Shown piece by piece: positions 34,383 to 38,746 of a stretch of DNA of 38,746 bases. The stretch spans positions 1 through 38,746 of the forward strand of contig NZ_JAILNU010000109.1 of assembly GCF_024691275.1 (NCBI RefSeq), written 5' to 3'. The number at the start of each line of letters is the position of its first letter. Positions within the stretch are counted from its first letter, which is position 1. The stretch comes from Ruminococcus sp. Its GTDB lineage: Bacteria; Bacillota; Clostridia; Oscillospirales; Ruminococcaceae. The position numbers were made by a program, and so were the translations under genes. The notes beneath the pieces were generated by a model. It saw only the letters and a program-made list of their open reading frames with translations, did not search any database and was not told where the DNA came from.

Positions 34383-34411
34383 ATTATAAATCTAATTTGT
34401 TCAAAAATCAA
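34383..34411 (-). promoter_or_regulatory. Promoter of the xylan-esterase gene
   Basis: On the minus strand TTGATT (34406-34411) and TATAAT (34383-34388) are 17 bases apart, about 85 bases before the GTG start. The rest of 34299-34587 is AT-rich with no other named element. Confidence 0.55.
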
Positions 34412-34587
34412 GTCATTTATTGCGACGATTGTATATATTAGCTAAAATTATGCAAAAATAAATTGAGTTTAATCTGAATATTAATTAAATTCAGCTATTT
34501 ATCCATGAAAAAGCTTAATTAAATATTTTTCAGGATCATTATAAAATGCTGAACATTTTATGAAAGATCAATTTAGGAGATGTGGGT

Positions 34588-34896
34588 TCATGACAAGCTG
34601 TTAAGCGTCCATTTTATTCCCTTTGCGAGCCTTGTATCGGGGTTGCTGAAATGTCCGCCCTCGTTCCATTCAAAGATATGGCGGGATACATTTGTATCGC
34701 CGCAAATGATCTCATATTGCCGCCGTGTGCAGTCGCCTACGGCAGCCATGATACGGTCACGTGCTCTTTCCTCACGGTCGCCGAGACTGAGATAGACAGA
34801 GCTGCTTTTCGGAGCAGAGTGGCTTTCTGCGTATTTTATCCAGTCAGGGTATTCTCTAGTTGAAACCTTTTCCGAAATTTGAGCATAATATATCAT
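34588..34896 (-). pseudogene. C-terminal fragment of an alpha/beta-hydrolase
   Basis: The 102-residue frame ends with sequence typical of IroE/BesA-like esterases: SSSVYLSLGDREERARD, then CGDTNVSRHIFEWNEGGHFSNP, and RLAKGIKW with the expected catalytic His near the end. The nucleophile-bearing N-terminal two thirds is absent; instead, at the region of overlap (34856-34896) an unrelated frame ends. A complete enzyme of the family has about 250 residues, so this is a truncated gene. Confidence 0.55.
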
Positions 34897-35140
34897 TCAA
34901 CTGCTGTCTATCCTGCTCCTGTGAGCAGAGCCAGTCTACGATATATTGCTCAATTTCTGCACAGAATAGCGGAGAATACCATTCGTTGCAGATGCGCAGT
35001 TCAGTCAAGAGTATAGTATATGTGTTGTGTTTCGAACGCGGTATTTTATCGGGAATATTGTTGCGGACCTCGTCAACATGGCCGTTGAAAATCTTGATAA
35101 AATCTCCGTTATTGCAGCCGCGTTCGGTTCTTTCTATCAT
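34856..35140 (-). pseudogene. Unknown protein or gene fragment (94 aa)
   Basis: The frame encodes IFNGHVDEVRNNIP and LLTELRICNEWYSPLFCAEIEQYIVDWL, which has the look of a real helical protein, but no family came to mind. It ends where the hydrolase fragment begins in another frame, which suggests a deletion junction near 34860. No good ribosome site was seen. I treat it as a likely remnant. Confidence 0.35.
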
Positions 35141-35302
35141 ACTTGCGTCAAGACGCTTGTTTGAAGCTCATAACATATTTTTTGCAAAACAACTATTGTC
35201 CGTTGCAAAATCATATATTATAATCATTTTAGGGATAGAAACGAGACGAGATCACACCTCGTTTATCTCGTCTCGTTTTGAGTGTATTAGGGCGCTTGAA
35301 TA

Positions 35303-35394
35303 CTACCCCTTTATGTATGAGATGCCTGTGGCGTCCGTGCCCCCTTCTTCCGCAGCATTAGCTAATGATTGCATCAGTTTTCTCAGCAGTTTAT
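35303..35394 (-). pseudogene. Remnant of a class II glutamine amidotransferase-like protein
   Basis: On the minus strand a short in-frame segment reads LLRKLMQSLANAAEEGGTDA followed by TGISYIKG and a stop. The GTDATGI(S/A)Y pattern is typical of the N-terminal nucleophile glutaminase fold. Only about 30 residues remain, so it cannot be functional. Confidence 0.35.
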
Positions 35395-35406
35395 GAGGGA
35401 TCCCGT

Positions 35407-35547
35407 ATGGCTACACCCTCGCTGTATCGAGGGAGAATGGAGAAGTTTATGGAAAACAATAAGAAAATCACAGGCAGAAATATCGTGGTAAACGATTTCG
35501 AGATTGCTCCATACGATCCGAATTCAGTACGAGCCAAAATGCACTAA
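35407..35547 (+). pseudogene. Short fragment resembling a dCTP deaminase N-terminus
   Basis: The 46-codon frame contains KKITGRNIVVNDFEIAPYDP then NSV, which recalls the start of dCTP deaminase/dUTPase-like proteins (TGxxI...I.PYDPNSV). It then stops abruptly. The match is from memory and weak. Confidence 0.25.
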
Positions 35548-35585
35548 AATTGTAATAATCAAACTTTTCTGCATTAACGAAATCC

Positions 35586-35675
35586 GGCTCCTGGGCAGAA
35601 CTCAGCAAGATCAAAGGGATCGGTGGTAAGCGCCTTGAGGAGATAATGGTCGTTATAGCGAAATTCTTAGAATAA
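35586..35675 (+). pseudogene. C-terminal fragment with a helix-hairpin-helix motif
   Basis: About 30 codons ending at TAA 35673-35675 encode AELSKIKGIGGKRLEEIMVV, the GIG hairpin of a helix-hairpin-helix DNA-binding segment. There is no start codon or upstream partner. It is part of the same patch of fragments. Confidence 0.3.
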
Positions 35676-35831
35676 TAAATGATAAAAAGTGTTATGGGAC
35701 GGCTTGAAGCCGTCATTTAAACATATAGTATTTGACGTATATTCGTGTGACAAACGATGTATTTTTAACTATTTTCATGTTGTTTAAGATTCATACACGC
35801 AGTTTAAGTTGATAGCGGAGCTAACGAAAAA

Positions 35832-35866
35832 TGCCTGTATCTCGATGTTCAGCCGAAATACAGGCA
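35832..35866. repeat. Inverted repeat downstream of tRNA-Lys
   Basis: TGCCTGTAT and ATACAGGCA flank a 17-base loop. It follows the main tRNA-Lys terminator on the minus strand and may be a backup stop. Confidence 0.5.
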
Positions 35867-35867
35867 C

Positions 35868-35897
35868 AAAAAAGCGCCTCGTCATCTGACGAGGCGC
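35868..35897 (-). terminator. Intrinsic terminator of tRNA-Lys
   Basis: On the minus strand an 11-bp stem AGCGCCTCGTC/GACGAGGCGCT with a 4-base loop is followed by TTTTTT. It starts directly at the tRNA 3' end. Confidence 0.9.
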
Positions 35898-35973
35898 TGG
35901 TGAGACATGAGGGATTTGAACCCTCGACCCTACGCTTAAAAGGCGTATGCTCTACCGACTGAGCTAATGTCTC
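35898..35973 (-). tRNA. tRNA-Lys (anticodon TTT)
   Basis: A 76-base cloverleaf with acceptor GAGACAT/ATGTCTC, D arm GCTCAGTCGGTAGAGC, anticodon loop CTTTTAA and T loop TTCAAAT. The 3' CCA is encoded. Confidence 0.95.
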
Positions 35974-36102
35974 ACAACAGAAATAATTATATCAAATTTT
36001 TGATGACTTGTCAAGCCATTTTTAATCTTTTTATAATTCCGCGCTTTCATTCAACTATCACAATACTTTTTTATATAATATGACGTTTTTTCAAAAATTG
36101 TA

Positions 36103-36131
36103 TTGACATTTGCATATATACATGATATAAT
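36103..36131 (+). promoter_or_regulatory. Promoter of tRNA-Arg
   Basis: Consensus TTGACA (36103-36108) and TATAAT (36126-36131) are 17 bases apart, 19 bases before the tRNA. Confidence 0.85.
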
Positions 36132-36150
36132 GTTTAAGTCGTCAAGAGAT

Positions 36151-36227
36151 GTGCTTGTAGCTCAGCTGGATAGAGTGACTGGCTACGAACCAGTAGGTCG
36201 GGGGTTCGAATCCCTCCAGGCACGCCA
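36151..36227 (+). tRNA. tRNA-Arg (anticodon ACG)
   Basis: A 77-base cloverleaf with acceptor GTGCTTG/CAGGCAC (one G-U pair), anticodon loop CTACGAA, T loop TTCGAAT and an encoded CCA. The A in position 34 is normally converted to inosine. Confidence 0.95.
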
Positions 36228-36229
36228 TT

Positions 36230-36258
36230 AAAACCTCACGTTTTTACGTGAGGTTTTT
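36230..36258 (+). terminator. Intrinsic terminator of tRNA-Arg
   Basis: An 8-bp stem CCTCACGT/ACGTGAGG with a T4 loop and TTTTTG after it directly follows the tRNA. Confidence 0.88.
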
Positions 36259-36267
36259 GTTTTTTAC

Positions 36268-36296
36268 TTGAAAAAAACACATCTGTATGATAAAAT
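36268..36296 (+). promoter_or_regulatory. Promoter of the SGNH hydrolase gene
   Basis: TTGAAA (36268-36273) and TAAAAT (36291-36296) are 17 bases apart, 31 bases before the chosen ATG. Confidence 0.6.
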
Positions 36297-36327
36297 AAGA
36301 AAAACTACAAAAAAGGGGATAGACAAT

Positions 36328-37386
36328 ATGCGAAAAGTTCTTTCTGCGGTCGCAGCGATAGCCGTAATGCTCGCAGGCACATCTTTTTCAGATGCCGGCA
36401 CCAGCATTTCAGCTGAAAGCACGAACGGCTCCATAAAAATAATGGCTATAGGCGATTCAATAACCGACGGGTACGGTATTTCAGGCTCGTACAGAAAATA
36501 CCTGTATCACGAATTGACACAAAAAGGCTATTCAATTGATATGGTAGGTTCAAAGAGCAGCAGCTTTACCGCCGAATTCACCGACAGCGAAACAGGCGAA
36601 CGCTTCAGTTACGACGACGACAATACAGGCTACAGCGGCTATGCAATAAAAGAATATCCAGGAAGGAACGGTATTCTCGAAACACTAAAATCAACAAACT
36701 GCCTTTCCGCCTGCAAGCCCGATATCGTAATTTTACAGATTGGCACAAACGATGTTATAGACAATTACGATATGGAGAACTCATATGCAAGAGCACAGGA
36801 ACTGATCGAATATATTCTGGAAAATATCTCTGACGATTCAGCGCTTTTCGTTACTACTATACCAGATGTCGAACCTAACCGAACCGAAGTATACAACTGG
36901 TTCAGCAATTACCGCCATTCTCCCGACTGGCAGACCAATTATCCCGATGATGTCGCCGAAGAGAAAATTCTTGATACACTTCACAGCTATAATACCGATC
37001 TCACAGCATTGGTACAGAAAATGGCTTCCGAAAACGAAAAAGCAACGCTGACAGGTTCAAAGTCACCTTACCTATGCAGCGCAAATGTCTCAAAGGCAAT
37101 TACAGACGTAAAGTCTCAACTCGTTGACGGTGTTCATCCGAACAATAAAGGATACAAGCTCATGGGAGAGTACTGGTCATGTGTTATCGACTCGTACCTG
37201 TCAGGCAGACTTCCTGAAGACAGGGCATATCAGACCGAGGACCTTGAAGAACTCCAAAAATTCATACTCGGCATTCCTCAGAATAAATTAAGCTCCAAAA
37301 GCTTTAAAGAAAGATACGATCTAAACAATGACGATATCGTCGATATTTTTGATGTTGTAACTCTCAGAAAAGAACTCATAAAATAA
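36328..37386 (+). CDS. Secreted SGNH/GDSL hydrolase with C-terminal dockerin-like module
   Basis: The product has 352 residues from the ATG at 36328, with AAGGGG upstream; an in-frame start at 36268 would overlap the promoter. A signal peptide (about 1-30) ends near SISAES. The SGNH blocks are visible: GDSITDGYG (Ser about 44), GTND (about 159-162), and DGVHPNNKGY (Asp/His about 273-276). The C-terminal 50 residues resemble a dockerin in which the first calcium loop is lost and only DLNNDDIVDIFD remains. It may act as an acetyl esterase on plant polysaccharide. Docking to a scaffold is uncertain because of the partial module. Confidence 0.82.
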   Translation: MRKVLSAVAAIAVMLAGTSFSDAGTSISAESTNGSIKIMAIGDSITDGYGISGSYRKYLYHELTQKGYSIDMVGSKSSSFTAEFTDSETGERFSYDDDNTGYSGYAIKEYPGRNGILETLKSTNCLSACKPDIVILQIGTNDVIDNYDMENSYARAQELIEYILENISDDSALFVTTIPDVEPNRTEVYNWFSNYRHSPDWQTNYPDDVAEEKILDTLHSYNTDLTALVQKMASENEKATLTGSKSPYLCSANVSKAITDVKSQLVDGVHPNNKGYKLMGEYWSCVIDSYLSGRLPEDRAYQTEDLEELQKFILGIPQNKLSSKSFKERYDLNNDDIVDIFDVVTLRKELIK

Positions 37387-37412
37387 TATTTTGATGCAGT
37401 GCACAATTCCTA

Positions 37413-37441
37413 TTGACTAAATATGAAAACAACGATATAAT
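37413..37441 (+). promoter_or_regulatory. Promoter of cysE, with sulfur box
   Basis: TTGACT (37413-37418) and TATAAT (37436-37441) are 17 bases apart. CTATTGACTAAATATGAAA around the -35 matches the cysteine operon promoter at 17 of 19 bases. Confidence 0.75.
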
Positions 37442-37488
37442 TATATCAGTATATCCGTTTCGAACATATAATATTTTGAGGTGATAAA

Positions 37489-38445
37489 ATGCATAAACTT
37501 GAAGAAAACATAAACAAGCTCACCAAAAATATCCTTGGTGATTACATAGATACCCGTACCATAGACGAAATCAAAACTTTCGATCACCCTGATAATGAAG
37601 ATATCGTCGAGATAATCGAAGCCCTTAGACGTATCATATTCCCCGGATACTTCAGGAACAAGAATTACAGAGTATATACTGTAAGGAACAACATCTCAAT
37701 GATACTTGAAGACGTTATCTTCAAGCTCATCAGACAGATATCCATCGTGCTCAGATATGATGAAAAATATGTTTCACTGGAAGAAAACGAAATACGTACA
37801 ACCGCCGAACAGATAACCTTTGAATATCTCAGCAAGATACCTAAAATACGTGCGCTTATAGAAACTGATGTTCAGGCAGCATACGACGGCGACCCTGCTG
37901 CATATAACAAAGATGAGATAATCTATTCATATCCCGGACTGTATGCGATACTCGTAAACAGACTTGCTCACGAGCTTTTCCTGCTGGGAGTTCCTCTTAT
38001 CCCAAGAGTAATGACCGAACACGCTCACAGCAAAACAGGTATAGATATCCACCCCGGCGCTACTATCGGTAAATACTTTTTCATAGACCACGGAACAGGT
38101 ATAGTTATCGGCGAAACAACAGAAATAGGGGATTATGTTAAGGTTTATCAGGGTGTTACACTGGGAGCTCTCTCCACAAGAGGCGGACAGTCCCTGAGAA
38201 ATAAAAAACGTCACCCTACCATCGAGGACAACGTTACTATCTATTCGGGAGCATCTATTCTCGGCGGTGAAACGGTAGTCGGCAAGAATGCTGTTATCGG
38301 CGGCAACGCATTCATCACACGTTCTGTGCCCGCAGGTGCAAAGGTCAGCATCAAGAATCAGGAACTAAGATACAACTTTGAGTCTTCAAAATCAGTAAAG
38401 AGCTCCGAACTTGATCCTGAGGAAAGCTGGTTTTATATAATTTAA
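37489..38445 (+). CDS. cysE: Serine O-acetyltransferase
   Basis: The 318-residue enzyme makes O-acetylserine from serine and acetyl-CoA, the precursor for cysteine synthase. The N-terminal half is helical; the C-terminal half is a left-handed beta-helix of hexapeptide repeats. The catalytic region includes GIDIHPGATIGKYFFIDHGTG (split, about 181-201) with the active His pair, and IGETTEIGDYVKVYQGVTLG follows. GAGGTGAT precedes the ATG. Although it lies 22 kb from the cysteine operon, its promoter carries the same box, so it is probably part of the same regulon. It resembles the longer Clostridia form rather than the E. coli 273-residue enzyme. Confidence 0.92.
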   Translation: MHKLEENINKLTKNILGDYIDTRTIDEIKTFDHPDNEDIVEIIEALRRIIFPGYFRNKNYRVYTVRNNISMILEDVIFKLIRQISIVLRYDEKYVSLEENEIRTTAEQITFEYLSKIPKIRALIETDVQAAYDGDPAAYNKDEIIYSYPGLYAILVNRLAHELFLLGVPLIPRVMTEHAHSKTGIDIHPGATIGKYFFIDHGTGIVIGETTEIGDYVKVYQGVTLGALSTRGGQSLRNKKRHPTIEDNVTIYSGASILGGETVVGKNAVIGGNAFITRSVPAGAKVSIKNQELRYNFESSKSVKSSELDPEESWFYII

Positions 38446-38538
38446 GCTTTCTCAAAAAATTTTTAGACTTTTTTTGGCGTAATATCGCGACTTTTTTGAT
38501 CTTCAAAAAATTTTTTTGAAAAAATTTCAAAAAAGGGG
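38446..38538. other. AT-rich spacer with short palindromes after cysE
   Basis: The spacer holds A/T palindromes such as TTCAAAAAA/TTTTTTGAA (38502-38520) and a copy of the sequence TTTCTCAAAAAATTTTT (38448-38464) also found at 26191. A weak terminator for cysE is possible; no GC-rich stem is seen. Confidence 0.4.
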
Positions 38539-38567
38539 TTGACAAATCAATAAAGCCGTGCTATAAT
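38539..38567 (+). promoter_or_regulatory. Promoter of the tRNA-Val/tRNA-Asp cluster
   Basis: TTGACA (38539-38544) and TATAAT (38562-38567) are 17 bases apart, the consensus form seen for stable RNA genes here. Confidence 0.88.
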
Positions 38568-38612
38568 ATTAAAGTCGTCGGGCGAGAGACCTGATGAACA
38601 GAAGAAAAGCGT

Positions 38613-38688
38613 GGGGGTTTAGCTCAGCTGGGAGAGCATCTGCCTTACAAGCAGAGGGTCACAGGTTCGAGCCCTGTAGTCCCCACCA
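38613..38688 (+). tRNA. tRNA-Val (anticodon TAC)
   Basis: A 76-base cloverleaf with acceptor GGGGGTT/AGTCCCC (G-U pairs), anticodon loop CTTACAA, T loop TTCGAGC, and encoded CCA. Confidence 0.95.
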
Positions 38689-38695
38689 ATTCTTT

Positions 38696-38746
38696 GGCCT
38701 CGTAGTTCAGTTGGTTAGAACGCCTGCCTGTCACGCAGGAGGTCGA
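38696..38746 (+). tRNA. tRNA-Asp (anticodon GTC), truncated by the window end
   Basis: Only the first 51 bases are present: acceptor 5' strand, D arm GTTCAGTTGGTTAGAAC, and anticodon stem-loop CCTGC-CTGTCAC-GCAGG. It is co-transcribed with tRNA-Val, seven bases apart. Confidence 0.92.

Noticed and set aside
34860..35396. Plus-strand frame of 178 codons across the remnant patch
   Set aside because: No ribosome site and no recognisable motif; the minus strand carries more protein-like fragments over the same span.

Overview
The window looks like a chromosomal segment of a fibre-degrading, low-to-mid GC Firmicute, most likely a Ruminococcus (genus-level inference). The reasons are type I dockerin modules on secreted proteins, a xylan-type esterase/CBM22/deacetylase protein with Thr-rich linkers, AGGAGG-type ribosome sites, TTGACA/TATAAT promoters with 17-bp spacers, and many intrinsic terminators.

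Layout. At 0.2-2.3 kb (minus strand) lies an ECF sigma factor with its overlapping membrane partner; at 2.4-3.5 kb (minus) a small unknown protein and a PflA-like radical SAM protein. At 3.7-6.1 kb (plus) are proC, a SpoIIM-like protein and a DUF624-like membrane protein. At 6.2-8.0 kb is a second ECF sigma/membrane-protein pair. At 8.2-20.4 kb is a sulfur-metabolism island. It holds an SsuABC/TauABC-type transporter, a methyltransferase - cystathionine lyase/synthase - cysteine synthase - LysR operon, a PaaK-like ligase with an aminotransferase, and an IscS/IscU pair. A serine O-acetyltransferase gene at 37.5 kb belongs with it functionally. At 20.4-23.0 kb (minus) are a DMT exporter and an NhaC-type antiporter. 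At 23.3-24.8 kb is a SMI1/KNR4-domain protein, followed by a frameshifted HTH remnant. At 25.1-26.1 kb (minus) is a dockerin protein with two tandem novel repeats. At 26.5-31.5 kb are the parts of a phosphorelay: REC-GGDEF(degenerate)-EAL, a stand-alone Hpt protein, and an amino-acid-permease/histidine-kinase/REC fusion. At 31.6-34.3 kb (minus) is a CE1-dockerin-CBM22-CE4 enzyme. At 34.6-35.7 kb is a patch of gene remnants. At 35.9-38.7 kb are tRNA-Lys, tRNA-Arg, a secreted SGNH hydrolase, cysE, tRNA-Val and a tRNA-Asp cut by the window edge.

Two things stand out as possible undescribed systems. First, two tiny Cys-rich leader peptides (8204-8266 and 11617-11718) precede the two main sulfur operons. 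Both carry the same codon block CGA-TGT-TGC near their ends, and the second is followed by a terminator hairpin just before the operon, as in ribosome-stalling attenuation by cysteine. Three or four promoters of sulfur genes also share a box overlapping the -35 region. Second, the permease-kinase fusion sits beside a separate Hpt protein and a c-di-GMP phosphodiesterase response regulator. Together they could form a complete amino-acid-sensing phosphorelay ending in c-di-GMP breakdown. All functional statements rest on reading motifs by eye; no database search or folding program was run.
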